A stretch of 64,000 nt of DNA from positions 15,997,574-16,061,573 of the forward strand of contig CM077658.1 in assembly GCA_039707465.1 (NCBI GenBank). Reading direction: 5' to 3'. Position 1 is the first letter of the stretch. Every line of letters begins with the position of its first letter. Source of the stretch: Rhabdophis nuchalis (taxonomy: Eukaryota; Chordata; Lepidosauria; Squamata; Natricidae). Below, piece by piece: positions 32,469-42,878 of the stretch. The notes under the pieces are model-generated. The model saw nothing but the letters and a program-made list of their open reading frames with translations, ran no database searches and was not told the DNA's origin. The translations under genes and the position numbers were made by a program.

Positions 32469-33244
32469 CAGGGATGAAAACCAGCAGGTTCTGACAAGTT
32501 CTGGAGAAAGTGGAAATTTTGAGTAGTTCGGAGAACCGGGAAATACCACCTCTGGCTGGCCCCAGAGTGTGGTAGGAATGGAGATGTTGCAATATCCTTC
32601 CCCTGGAGTGGGGATGCAATGGGGATTTTGCAGTATCCTTCCCCTGGAGTGGGAAGGCAATGGAGATTTTGCATTATCCTTCCCCTGGAGTGGGGAGGGA
32701 ATGGGGATTTTGCATTATTCTTCCCCTGGAGTGGGAAGGCAATGGAGATTTTGCATTATCCTTCCCCTGGAGTGGGAAGGCAATGGAGATTTTGTATTAT
32801 CCTTCCCCTGGAGTGGGGAGGCAATGGAGATTTTGCAGTATCCTTCCCCTGGAGTGGGAAAGCAATGGAGATTTTGCATTATCCTTCCCCTGGAGTGGGG
32901 AGGCAATGGGGATTTTGCAGTATCCTTCCCCTGGAGTGGGAAGGCAATGGGGATTTTGCAGTATCCTTCCCCTGGAGTGGGAAGGCAATGGAGATTTTGC
33001 AGTATCCTTCCCCTGGAGTGGGGAGGCAATAGAGATTTTGCAGTATCCTTCCCCTGGAGTGGGGAGGGAATGGGGATTTTGCAGTATCCTTCCCCTGGAG
33101 TGGGGAGGGAATGGGGATTTTGCAGTATCCTTCCCCTGGAGTGGGGAGGGAATGGGGATTTTGCAGTATCCTTCCCCTGCCACGCCCACCAAGCCACGCC
33201 CACAGAACCGGTAGTAATTTTTTTGTGTGTGAATTTCACCACTG
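32469..33244. mobile_element. hAT MITE carrying a 41-bp minisatellite
   Basis: Ends CAGGGATGAAAACC and GAATTTCACCACTG are imperfect inverted repeats. The exact 8-bp target duplication GATAGAAC flanks it (32461-32468, 33245-33252). The left part (GAACCGG, CTGGCTGGCCCC) and right part (GCCACGCCCA, CAGAACCGGTAG) match the MITE at 51552-52126. The middle is a tandem array absent from that relative. Confidence 0.93.
32574..33178 (+). repeat. 41-bp minisatellite, 15 units
   Basis: The word TATCCTTCCC recurs every 41 bases from 32593 to 33167, exactly 14 periods with no length change. Units differ at a few sites (GAAGG or GGAGG, ATGGAG or ATGGGG, GCAG or GCAT). The last three intervals are identical. 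Because 41 is not a multiple of three and the unit lacks stops, all three forward frames and some reverse frames stay open, giving false 137-226-codon ORFs with 41-residue periodicity. Confidence 0.97.
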
Positions 33245-33252
33245 GATAGAAC

Positions 33253-33394
33253 AGTTTGCAAGTCACTGAATGGCCCAACTGTGGCTTGACTGTTACCTAC
33301 CTTTTTCCCAAATCGTACAAAACAGAAGCGAGAAAAAACTGTGACTTTCTAATAAACATAAACAAGTTGGGAGTGGTGTGGGGACCCCCTTCTC
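33253..33394. other. Unique flank beyond the putative gene end
   Basis: No feature recognised. It lies between the MITE and the cluster of poly(A) signals. Confidence 0.35.
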
Positions 33395-33470
33395 TTTATT
33401 TCCCTAGAGGGAGAAGTTTTATTGCGTAAAACACTGGATAAAACTGTACTGCTTCAAAGACATTTTTATT
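33395..33470 (-). promoter_or_regulatory. Candidate poly(A) signal cluster of the zinc-finger gene
   Basis: Three TTTATT words (33395, 33418, 33465) are AATAAA on the minus strand. They lie about 3.4 kb past the stop codon of the zinc-finger exon. Their use is inferred from position only. Confidence 0.4.
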
Positions 33471-34099
33471 CTAACAGCAGAAAGAAAATAAAATAAAAAC
33501 AGTCATTTTCTGGCAAGGGAAACAACTTTTAATACTTCTATACCAGAATAAAGTTTTGTCAACTGATGTCTTATAATAATAAATAATGACCAAGAATAAA
33601 CTTTAAATACAAAGGTTTTTTTTTCCTAATTGTTACAAGCATAGCAACAAAACCCTCTACTCTATTGATCTCAGAATCTCTCCAAGATATATATACTGTA
33701 TATATATATATATTCTTTTGCTTAGGAATGTAGACAGTATTTTGACCAATATCACAGACTACAGAAGTTACAGAGGAAAAAACTTGACATGTTTAGATAT
33801 GAGAAGCATGATGATATTCAGAAGCTGACGGTATTTCATTGCTCCTGTCACATGTTGGTATTCCAAGTTACAAATGTTCCAGGGTAGTGAAAAAAATGGG
33901 CGAATGTCGGAGGCCAAAAACGATGAGGACAGTAGCACCAGACTAAGTGGATTCAACACACACACATCACAAAAAACAGGAAGTAAAGTTTCCAGTGTCA
34001 CAAACAGAATTATTGCCTGTCGTATCTGAAAGATGCTCAGAAACCATGAGAGGAGCTGCAAAAAAGTGCAAGAAAATGGAATGTGGGATTGTTTTAAAA

Positions 34100-34106
<7 letters not shown>

Positions 34107-34134
<28 letters not shown>
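34107..34134 (+). repeat. (ATT)n microsatellite
   Basis: About nine TTA units. Confidence 0.9.
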
Positions 34135-34468
34135 TAGTCCCTCTTTTTTGTTTTTTCTCGCTAAGATACTGAAGGCGTCAAAGACACGAAGAAAGCAAGC
34201 GACCGAATCACAGTCAGCAAAACACAGTAGTGCAGTTAAAATCCTAAAGCTTACTACAGTCAGAAAGTCCTCTGTTTTATAGGGTGATCCTTCCCTTGGG
34301 ATCGTAACAAACAGTTGCATTCAGTCGATTGACTTGATTTAAGTAAGGCAGTGAGAACTAGGCTAGGAGAAAAACAAACAAATCAAAATTAAAACTAAAA
34401 TGAGAAGAAAAAAAAACCCCATCTTGCCCTTTACCGCAGGAGCTGTGCAAGGCAACCTCCCTTTAACT

Positions 34469-34884
34469 CAGTGCTTCTCAAGGGGCGCGAGGCTCCGTAA
34501 AGGGGGGCGCGTTTGACCTCGGCAAACACTGTCATAACAAGCCAAGCCCCGTGTTTATGTCTCTGTATCCAGTCAGATGCTGACAAGGACCTTCTCCTGT
34601 GAAACATAACGCTGGCCCAATTAATCAAACTTGCTAAAGAAATCGGGCTACCGCTGCTGACATTTGCATCGATAGTGAGCATTAAGCCAGTACATGTGAC
34701 TGTGCATGCTCCTCCCTTTCGAGGAGAACAGACCCGATTGGATAGACATGATGCTCTATCCTGATTAGCCAAACCCGCCCGTGTGACTTTTAGACCCGGA
34801 TGATACTATTTACAGTCGCGCGGGGGGCGCGAAATGTTTTCTTCTTCCTAGGGGGGCATGACAGAAAATAATTGAGAAGCACTG
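34469..34884. mobile_element. hAT element (416 bp) inside the putative 3' UTR
   Basis: Perfect 13-bp terminal inverted repeats CAGTGCTTCTCAA and TTGAGAAGCACTG, and an exact 8-bp duplication CTTTAACT (34461-34468, 34885-34892). The CpG-rich interior has GGGGGGCGCG at both ends. A 113-codon minus-strand frame crosses it, but I cannot recognise transposase motifs, so it is treated as non-autonomous. Confidence 0.95.
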
Positions 34885-35121
34885 CTTTAACTGAAGTTTC
34901 AGTAGGGTGTCAGTTGTATTTGATTTCATTTTTCTGACAACAATTTGCAAACAATATTCCTTATTAACCTGAGAACTTTCTTTTCTTCTCCCACCCCCAC
35001 CCTTTACTTTCTCAGTCTCGGGACTGCTACAAATTTTATTTACATTTTTGCTGTTCGGGGAGTGTATTTTAAGGCTCTTGTGTTTTAATCTGTGCTCCTA
35101 GCCTCCAAGGATACATCATCC

Positions 35122-35122
<1 letters not shown>

Positions 35123-35174
<52 letters not shown>

Positions 35175-35175
35175 T
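35123..35175 (+). repeat. (TTTC)n microsatellite
   Basis: About 13 clean units. Confidence 0.95.
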
Positions 35176-36420
35176 CCTGAATGATTTTGTTTTGAGGAGG
35201 AAGTAACAAACACCAATTGCACTCGTTCACAAAGGAACAGCCTGAAAACGCTCCATAATTTTGTCAGTCCAACCGAAGCCGTAACGAACTATAACTGTCT
35301 TGCTTCTTTCTTTCTTCTTTCTTTCCTTTGTTTTCTTTCCCCCTGTCCATTTAAGACTTCTCTTAAAATCACACTCAAAGCTTCTTAGATGAGAAGCAAC
35401 AGAATTCAATTTGGAGGGGCCAATTAGTAGAAAAGGCTAAAATTTGCAAAAATATAGAACATGCCTTTTCCCCACCTTAGAAAAACAATAAATGTTTCTA
35501 ATACTTCTTCGCCATACTATTTTTTGTTCTTTTTTTTTTTTTGTTCTTTTCAGCCAAGACAAAATTCATAGTTCAGAATCAAATGGTTGGAAATTTTTCT
35601 TCTCAAAAAACAAACGAACCCAAAACCATTCTCAAAATACCAAGCTGCTTGTTGAGAAGAAGAAACAAACATCTGTGAAAACGAATCTTACGTGGGACCC
35701 CTTCATTCATGTTTTCTATGGAAGAACTAGTTATCTGCACTGAACTCTCCTCTAGATAAGGCTAACTAGTTGCCCTAACCAGTATGTCCTTTAATAGACA
35801 TCTCTAAATCCCTCTATAGCAAGCTATTTTGTTACAAAGGAACAAGACAAGAAAGAAGGATAAACCATTTCCCCATCAATATGCAGGTTGAGCTTGGGGT
35901 AGGGAATCACATCAGAGCCTCAAAGAAAGTATACAATAGATCAACAGCTTCTTATTGGTTAAAAGGTTTTTCCCCCCACTCTAAATTCCATTAATTTATC
36001 TGGTCGGCTGTTGGTGGGTGTGTCTGTGGGTCTGTTGGTGTATATCTTTTTAAAATTAAAACATAAAAGCACAATCCTTTTCAATATAGGTCAGAACTGA
36101 CCGTGGCTTATGGACAATCTAGAATTTCTCCTGTAGTGCAGCCAAATTGATTTTCTCTGCAGTGACAGCTCCGGTCAGCCTGGCACCATTTCAGTCAACC
36201 CACACACGTCTCATTATTATGCTAGGCAAATGACAGCGGTTGGTGTCATATTAAAAAAAGGTGTTTTCAGCACTGAAAATGCAACCCCTCACACACGCAC
36301 ATACACAATCCCACCATCTTCAAGGCAACGGGAAATCGATATCCAATGGTATCCATTTTATTGTTCTTGATAAGAGCACTATTGCTGGGGGAAAAAACCC
36401 ATCCATATTCACATTGGAAA

Positions 36421-36422
36421 TG

Positions 36423-36504
<82 letters not shown>

Positions 36505-36539
36505 TTCCTTCCTTCCTTCCTTCCTTCCTTCCTTCCTTC
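36421..36539 (+). repeat. (CTTT)n-(CCTT)n compound microsatellite
   Basis: About 20 CTTT units then about 10 CCTT units. It lies about 375 bases beyond the stop codon of the zinc-finger exon on the transcribed side, so it is probably in its 3' UTR. Confidence 0.95.
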
Positions 36540-36704
36540 TCTCCTCTGTTTCTTGAAATAATCTTGCAGTGTCCTCAACTTTGAGGGTGTGAGGAAGCAT
36601 CCATTTGATTTAAGAGCCACCTACTTGGTTGGAAGTATTTGTCGCCAGCTAACAGTTGAACAGCCATTTTCAAAGAATGCATCCCCCTCATCTTGCTTTC
36701 CCCT

Positions 36705-36771
36705 CCCCCATACATACATACATACATACTTACAGGGGTGTGTTTGTGTTTGTGTGTGTGTGTGTGTGTTT
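36705..36771 (+). repeat. (CATA)n and (GT)n tracts
   Basis: Short CATA repeats at 36711-36729, then GT/TTTGTG repeats at 36738-36771. Confidence 0.85.
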
Positions 36772-36913
36772 GTGTACGCTTCTGAGCATTTGCACAAGTG
36801 GAAGGAAGGACTGTCCACAGAAGGCTGTTTAAGCCCGCATTCTGGGATTCCAATGCTTGTCGTCAAACCGTAAAGTCATATTGCAAGTGCACAGCTGGAG
36901 TTGTTGGGTTGCA

Positions 36914-37149
36914 TTATTCGTGAGACTTGCTGTCTTCCTCGGTTGACTCCACTGAGCTGCCGAGTTTGATGGACGAAGTTTCTTCTAAAGTCCCAGAAGT
37001 CTCGGAGTCGACTCTGGAGCGCTTGAACCTGCGATCAGGGTACTGGCTATTGTCAAAAGGCATGCGATGGACGCAGAGAACGTGAGTCTTGAGATTTCCC
37101 TTCTGAGAGGCACTGTAGGGGCAGTATCTGCACTGGAACGGCCTGTGAC
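36914..37149 (-). CDS. Terminal coding exon of a C2H2 zinc-finger protein
   Basis: The exon encodes 77 residues and a TAA stop (36914-36916). It starts in phase 1: its first two bases finish a glycine codon, giving the linker TG-H-R-P-F typical between C2H2 fingers. One finger follows with spacing C-X2-C-X12-H-X4-H (RPFQCRYC, then KGNLKTH and VH). A basic stretch (DRRFKRSR) and a Ser/Glu-rich tail (SVESTEEDSKSHE) complete the protein. A good acceptor precedes it: a T-rich run ending GCGCAG at 37150. The protein is presumably a nuclear DNA-binding regulator with further fingers in upstream exons outside this window. The QKGNLK finger helix recalls the ZNF536/ZNF516/ZNF219 group, but the C-terminus does not match what I recall of ZNF536 or ZNF827, so I give no symbol. 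It is the only host exon I can support. Confidence 0.85.
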
Positions 37150-37168
37150 CTGCGCAACAGACAAAGAT
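37150..37168 (-). promoter_or_regulatory. Splice acceptor of the terminal exon
   Basis: On the minus strand a pyrimidine-rich run (CTTTGTCTGTTGC) leads to GCAG, immediately before the exon base G at 37149. Using this site keeps the zinc-finger linker in frame. Confidence 0.75.
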
Positions 37169-37321
37169 CAGATTAGTTTATGCTCACCTCTTGTTACTTT
37201 TCTGTAAGGGAGAATGCAGAATAGAACTCCCTCGGGTTTTCATACACCTATGTTTGAGCTGATCGTTGCTTCTTAGCCTAGGTTTATACATGACCCAGTA
37301 TCACATGCAGCTTTAGTTGTT

Positions 37322-37465
37322 GTAAGTTGTGCCTGATTCTCCATGACCCCAAGGACTATAGTACACCAGACCCTCCTGTCCTCCACCGTCTCTCCAAGTT
37401 TGCCCAGATGTCCATTGTGTCAATGACCCTATCTCACCCTCTGCCATCCCCATCTCCTTTGGGGT
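37322..37465 (-). mobile_element. Bov-B LINE 3' fragment
   Basis: GTGCCTGATTCTCCATGACC, GTCCTCCACCGTCTCTCC and CTCTGCCATCCCCATCTCC follow the well-known Bov-B 3' region, read on the minus strand. More diverged than the copy at 38212. Confidence 0.7.
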
Positions 37466-37659
37466 TTGGGTTTTCTATGGCAGACAAAAGTGAGCATTCC
37501 TATCATGGTTTAGGGACATTTTCATTTTGCAGCCATGCCTATCCTTGCCCTTCCCTTCCCTGACACCCAATAATCAGGAAGGAAAGTGGAAGATGTATCT
37601 AAAGGATGGCTACCATTCCAGGTGGCCAATGGGGTACAGAGACCATCATGCTTTGTTAC

Positions 37660-38206
37660 TGTTCTAACCTAGGCTTCCCAAGGGCATGAAGCAAACTCCT
37701 TGTCCCAACAAAAAACCCTTTTATTAATTTACTGTGATTTTTGCTCATTCACATACACTCCCTTTCAAGGGAGGATTTACAGTCACAGACCTTATCTGGC
37801 TTGGAGAGCTGACAGGCTGATATCTGCAAAACCTGGCAAGGAGTCTCAGAGAGTCATGAAAACTCCACTCCCCTTTCTCTTCTCTTTTATTTATTTTATT
37901 TATGCCATTCATCATCCACCTGTGGCCTTAGTCCCAAGTCAACCCCTGTTCTTTAGCTGTTCCCTTTGCCTGGCAACGCTGTGCATGCGCACATTGGAAA
38001 CAGGCTCCAGCTGTTTGTCTGCCTCACTGATGTCTGACTCTAAAGGCAGCTGATAACTGTCAGACGGCTCTGGCCCCCTCTCTACCTCTGACACAGAGCC
38101 CTCATCAGAGCCTTCCCCAGACTCCAGGACTGGCCCATGTTCCTCCCCAACCTCCTCACTGTCCGAATCTGCTTCCAGCTCCACTGGCCACTGGCGGGCC
38201 ACACCA
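37660..38206 (-). mobile_element. Solo LTR, family A, minus strand
   Basis: Minus-strand reading begins TGGTGTGGCCCGCCAGTGG and ends GTTAGAACA, matching the LTR at 20792-21371 throughout (GAGGAACATGGGCCAGTCCT, GCGCATGCACAG). A pyrimidine/ATTT insertion disrupts the TATA region at about 37875-37910. The flanks GTTAC and GTTGT are a poor 5-bp duplication, so this insertion is older or the ends have drifted. No internal genes remain. Confidence 0.85.
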
Positions 38207-38211
38207 GTTGT

Positions 38212-38420
38212 TATTCAGTAGCTAAATCATGTCCAACTCTTCACAACCCCATAGACCACAGCACACCAGCCTCCCCTGCCTTCCACGGTCTCCCAGAGTT
38301 TTCCCAAATTCATGTTCATTGCGTCAAGTGACACTATCTAACTATCCCATCCTCTGCCACCCCCTTCTCCTTTGGCATTCAATCTTTCTCCATCAGGCTC
38401 TTTTCCACATGCAGAAATGT
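38212..38420 (-). mobile_element. Bov-B LINE 3' fragment
   Basis: ATCATGTCCAACTCTTCAC, CCACAGCACACCAGCCTCCC, CTGCCACCCCCTTCTCC and TTCAATCTTTCTCCATCAGG correspond block by block to the Bov-B 3' region. The end of the element is at the left, next to the LTR. Confidence 0.85.
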
Positions 38421-41363
38421 TTGTTTACTATTACAAGAACCTTCGAGATGATTCTAACCAAGAAGTAATCCCAAGGTAGAGAGCAATAAAGCCAACCAAC
38501 AACACAATGCAACATTCAAAAATTCAAACGGTAGGAAAACGAAGACCATAACACAATGGACATTTCAACACTAATTTAGCATGGTTTTGGCTTGTGCTGA
38601 AAGTGTTGTGAAGAAACACAAATTTCTCTGGCTCACAATCCTGGGAGATGGGGGGAAAAAAGCTATGCCAGATGTACTACTAATAACGTACTTAATCTTT
38701 GAGAGCTATTGTAGAATTTCTCTTCTTCCTGAAAATCATTCGGTAAAATGGTTTTTGCCACCTCCAATTTCTTTGTCCCCAAATAGATAGAAATTGTCTG
38801 TGCAGGAAGAAAGAGAACTACGTTTTAATGCACAGTGCAGCCCTTTCGTATGTTCGCTTCTCGCCTAGACCACATTTTGTTTGAGATTATTCTGGGCCAG
38901 CCTAAAAATTCATGTATCTGGCTTGAGAGGTTATGTTTCAGCAATCACATTTCAATTCCAACTATGCTGGGAAGCTGGTTGATGTGTTTTACCGGAACAT
39001 TATAAGCTTTGTCTCTCAAATTAACTTAAACCGGGGCCATCTGAGGTCAAATGCACTTAGCTTACTTTAATTTGCTGAAATGAATGAATAAATAAATATG
39101 CCTGACCATCTACATAAAACGCCAAAGCTATTGGGCAACCCGATCTATTTCCCACACATGAGGAAGAGTTATCTGCCTTTGTTCCTGCTTGGCCTGTCTG
39201 CGCAGATGCAAGGAAGAATATCCTTCACAACTACATTACAGGGAGGAATGGACCTCCTCACTTCTGTGTTCCTTTGATTCCTATTCCATCTTTTCATTCA
39301 GGAGCTCAAGGTGATGCACGTAAGCTTAGCAAGCTGCAGTTTAACATAAAAAGTCTCCTCCTAGCATGGTGTCCTTTTTCCTCTACCTGTCCTAACCAAA
39401 AGCCCTAACCCTAACCCTCTCAATTGTGGAGGCAACCGGCAACCGGGAGTTGCAGCAGAGGGATGAAAGAGCCACATGCAGCCCCAGAGCTGTAGGTTGC
39501 TGACCCTGGTTTAGAGTGTTGAAAAGAGAGAGACAAGAGAAAGACATTCAGCTGAGAAAATCCCACACACTCATTGCACTTTGGTCAAAGCTGACCAAAG
39601 TGCAATGTTAATATACCTAGTTTTTGTAGCTCTGGGGGTGGGGTGGGGGCTGATCCAATTGATCTCATCTGATGTTGTGGTTATTTTGGAGATGTTTTCA
39701 GTCTTGGAATAGGCATAGAAATCAAAATAAACTTCTACCTCTGCACCCCATCCATAATGCATGACTCGGCAACCGAATAAACAACGTGCAAAATAAATAG
39801 AATTTCACTAGGGATTGAAAATTTACCCAACCCTTTCTTGGTGGCCTGCTCTAGAAAACAATTTGCGTTCAGTTTTTCAATGTTTATTTCCAGCCTTCTA
39901 GATCTAGCTAATTGATGCCAGTGACTATCGTTGAGTGAGCAGGCTTAATCAAGAGCAAACATCATTCCAGATTAGCTGCAATTCATTAAGCACTTACCCA
40001 GAAGTTTTGGGGGATGAAAAAGGGTCAGATAACTAAGTAATATTTTATCATAACGCTAAATGCTTTCCTTTTCATCTCTACTTGGAATTGAGCCTCATAT
40101 TTCCCCAAAAAGCATCCTTAAGACTTCTAGCATTAGTATTTCAAATCTCCCCCACCCACATTACAAAGACAACTGAAGACAAGAAAATATTGATTAAAAA
40201 ATTGATAAATGATGGAATTTCAAAGAGATGATGGATAATGAGAAAATGTATTAATAAAAGGGGAAGATATATATAGATAAAATAGCAGTATATATATTAA
40301 TAGACAATATATATTTGTTAGAACCCCAATAAGCAAAGATTAGTAGGTGAGAATTTAGAATTAGGTAATTGAATCGTATTAATAACATTAATAATGTGTT
40401 AAAATGTTTTGTGAAATTAAAATCGTAAGGATTAGAAATTATGGGGAGATTAAGATATATTCCCAAAATTGATCAATATTGTTAATATTTGGCATTATTA
40501 GAAACCCAACACATCTGGAACATTGAAATTATGGTGGAATAATTAGTGTTTTTTTTTTAAATGATATTGTTTAGCAGGGGAAAATAAATATGGGCCAAAA
40601 TGCTATTTATGTTTAAATGAATTATTGGAAAAATGATAAAGGATTATGGAAAGAGTCCAATATTGTTGAAGTTGGAAGATTTGAAGTGCGATATATATAC
40701 CTATTTGTATTACTATTGTTTATGTGATTTAAAAAAAGACTTAACCCAGTCAATGCACTGTTCACAAAGACAACTATATGGCAGTTGTTGCTGTCTTAAA
40801 TGAGCAGGAAAGCATTAACTCTCACTCTGCTGTTGTTGTTGTTGGTTTCTATCTCCAACTTTTTTGGGGGAGGCATCAAATTTCACATTGTGAAAAGTTA
40901 AGTACACAATAAGTTAATTTGTATTGTCACTGTGCTCTGCCACAGCGGTAAAGAGCATATCAATTTTTAATCCGGTATGAATAATATATAGTTATGTATA
41001 CGCAGTGAGGGTCAAAAAATAGAGGGACGATGGAAGCGTGGTGCCTTGTTGAAGCACCAGTCGCACAAGAAAAGAGGATTAAAAAATATATATTCCTGGA
41101 GATCTTCTGTTCTTACAGAAGATAACAACTGCAATTGGCTCGTAAGTAGGGGCCAAAGCAGAGTGCCCATTTTTCCTGGGTAACACAAGCCATTAATTAC
41201 TGCTCAAAACTGGTTGCGGGCTGCAAGATCTTAAAATAACCAGGCATAGATAAGGAGGCGAGTAATTTATACTATTTTTATCAGATGGTAGTTGGGGAGG
41301 ATTTGGAGCTGTGGGCTCCTATTTTTCAAGGCACGTTGATCACATATAGAGTAGCTGGGATTA
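38421..41363. other. Unique DNA, no gene seen (putative intron)
   Basis: Nearly 3 kb with little repeat content. 39403-39418 has a short CCCTAA-type run and 39572-39607 a perfect hairpin. 40140-40760 is very AT-rich. If the zinc-finger gene extends rightward, this is part of its last intron. Confidence 0.45.
39572..39607. repeat. Perfect 16-bp inverted repeat, 4-base loop
   Basis: CATTGCACTTTGGTCA and its exact complement around AAGC. No similar copy was seen elsewhere in the window. Confidence 0.85.
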
Positions 41364-41620
41364 GCAATAGCACTTAGACCTATATACCGCTTCACAGTGC
41401 TTTTACAAACCTCTGTAAGCAGTTTATAGAGTCAGCCTCTTGCCCCCAACAATCTGGGTCCTCATTTTACCCACCTCGGAAGGATGGAAGGCTGAGTCAA
41501 CCTTGAGCCTGGTAAGATTCGAACTGCCAAAATGCAGGCAGTCTGCAGCCAGCAGAAGTAGCCTGAAGTACTGTAAAGCATTGTAAAGCAGTATATAAGT
41601 CTAAGTGCTATTGCTATTGT
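41364..41620 (-). mobile_element. SINE family 1 with an inverted tail copy
   Basis: 41364-41565 reads on the minus strand as a good family 1 SINE body and tail. 41570-41620 is the plus-strand tail of another copy (GCAGTATATAAGTCTAAGTG). The two tails point outward. Confidence 0.85.
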
Positions 41621-42536
41621 AACACCTTTGAATGAGGCCTGTATTTTACCCACATCTAATTTTCCTGACTTTATCCTAGTCTTCATTCCTTGCCCATCCC
41701 TCTTTCCAAAATAGAGTTTCTGCTTTGAACGAAACCCCTTCCCACCAAATTCCACATCCTAGCAAGAAGTCATGGCTAAGCGTACTTAATACATTCGGTC
41801 ATAGCCGTTTTAAAGCAATTTCACTCATCTTTTTTTTTTTTTCATTCAGGTGGATTGCTTCAGAAATAAATTCAGAAAATACATTTCTTTGATCGTTTCA
41901 AGGAGGTCTCGTCTGCCCCAGTTTGTGAATGCAATTAAGCATCCCGGAGAATGTACCCAAGGTACGTAAATAATACCTCTTCTTTCAGCTTTGATCAGTG
42001 ATCAGTGATCCATATTTAAATATCTATTTACATGCACACACTTTTTAAACGTAATTTGATACTTTTCTTTGAGCCAAGAATTGCATCACATTTAAGAAAG
42101 GCACAGTCTGAAGACGACATTCCAATTGCTGTATGCTTGTAAGAAACTCATCTTCTTCTTCGCAGAGACAGAATGTTGAAGCTTAGAGCTACAGATTTAA
42201 ATATGATTACAAAAAAAAGATTTGCCAAAAAAATGACATATTAGACAAAATAATATGTACAATAATCCTTAGATTAAAACAGGCATGAAAAAAAGAGCAT
42301 GCCTCTTTGTGCTGATACTAAATAGAACTAAGACAAATGTAGGTCTCAAACTTACATCCCAAAGACATCTTAAGGTAATAATCTGATGTTTTCTTAGAGG
42401 CAGCATTATTGAACTCGCAATGCGTATGTATTTAAAACTTGAGTTCTTCCTATCTACTCTTGAATACAAGATCGTTCCCCATGCAGATTTCAGGTCTTTG
42501 ATTCTGCGCAAACAAATAAGTTCATATTTATCTATT
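41621..42536. other. Unique DNA, no gene seen
   Basis: Contains a small TGATCAG tandem at 41994-42009. No coding signal. Confidence 0.4.
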
Positions 42537-42878
42537 TAGGGATGTGGCTAAGACGCTTAGCTTGTCAATCAGAAAGTTTGGAAGTTTGGCAGTTTGAATC
42601 CCTAGCGCCGCGTAACAGAGTGACCTCCCATTACTTGTCCCAGCTTCTGCCAACCCAGCAGTTCAAAAGCATGTAAAAATTCAAGTATAAAAATAGGAAC
42701 CACCTTTGGTGGGAAGGTAACAGCATTCCATGTGTCTCTGGCATTTAGTCATGCCAGCCACATGACCACGGAGACGTTTTCAGACAGAGCTGGCTCTTCA
42801 GCTTTGAAATGGACATGAGCACCACCCCCTAGAGTCAGGAACAACTAGCACATATGTGCCAGGGGAACCTGTACCTAT
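42537..42878 (+). mobile_element. Sauria-type SINE (family 2), full length
   Basis: ATGTGGCTAAGACGCTTAG head, CCTAGCGCCGCGTAACAGAG, CACCTTTGGTGGGAAGG body, and a GAACAACTAGCACATATGTG end followed by a short CTATTTATC-type tail. Confidence 0.94.

Larger units (their letters stand above)
33471..36913 (-). other. Putative long 3' UTR of the zinc-finger gene
   Basis: About 3.4 kb between the stop codon at 36914-36916 and the AATAAA cluster, with no other gene between. Mostly unique, AT-rich sequence, consistent with the long 3' UTRs of neural zinc-finger genes. It contains a hAT element (34469-34884), an (ATT)n run and two long TTTC tracts. The extent is an inference; transcript data would fix it. 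Confidence 0.4.

Noticed and set aside
32574..33178. Regularly spaced repeats resembling a CRISPR array
   Set aside because: There are no unique spacers: the whole 41-bp unit is repeated head to tail, inside a transposon in a vertebrate genome.
32569..33278. Overlapping open frames of 137-226 codons on both strands
   Set aside because: They come from the 41-bp tandem array, which has no stop in several frames. The same 41-residue peptide pattern appears in all three forward frames, so none is under protein-coding constraint.
34431..34772. 113-codon minus-strand frame as a transposase remnant
   Set aside because: It lies across the hAT element but I could not recognise hAT transposase or zinc-finger motifs.
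36914..37149. Naming the zinc-finger exon as ZNF536 or ZNF827
   Set aside because: The finger resembles the general group, but the C-terminal end does not match what I recall of either protein, so a symbol would be a guess.
39403..39418. Interstitial telomere-like CCCTAA repeat
   Set aside because: Fewer than three units. Too short to mark a fusion or a telomeric insertion.
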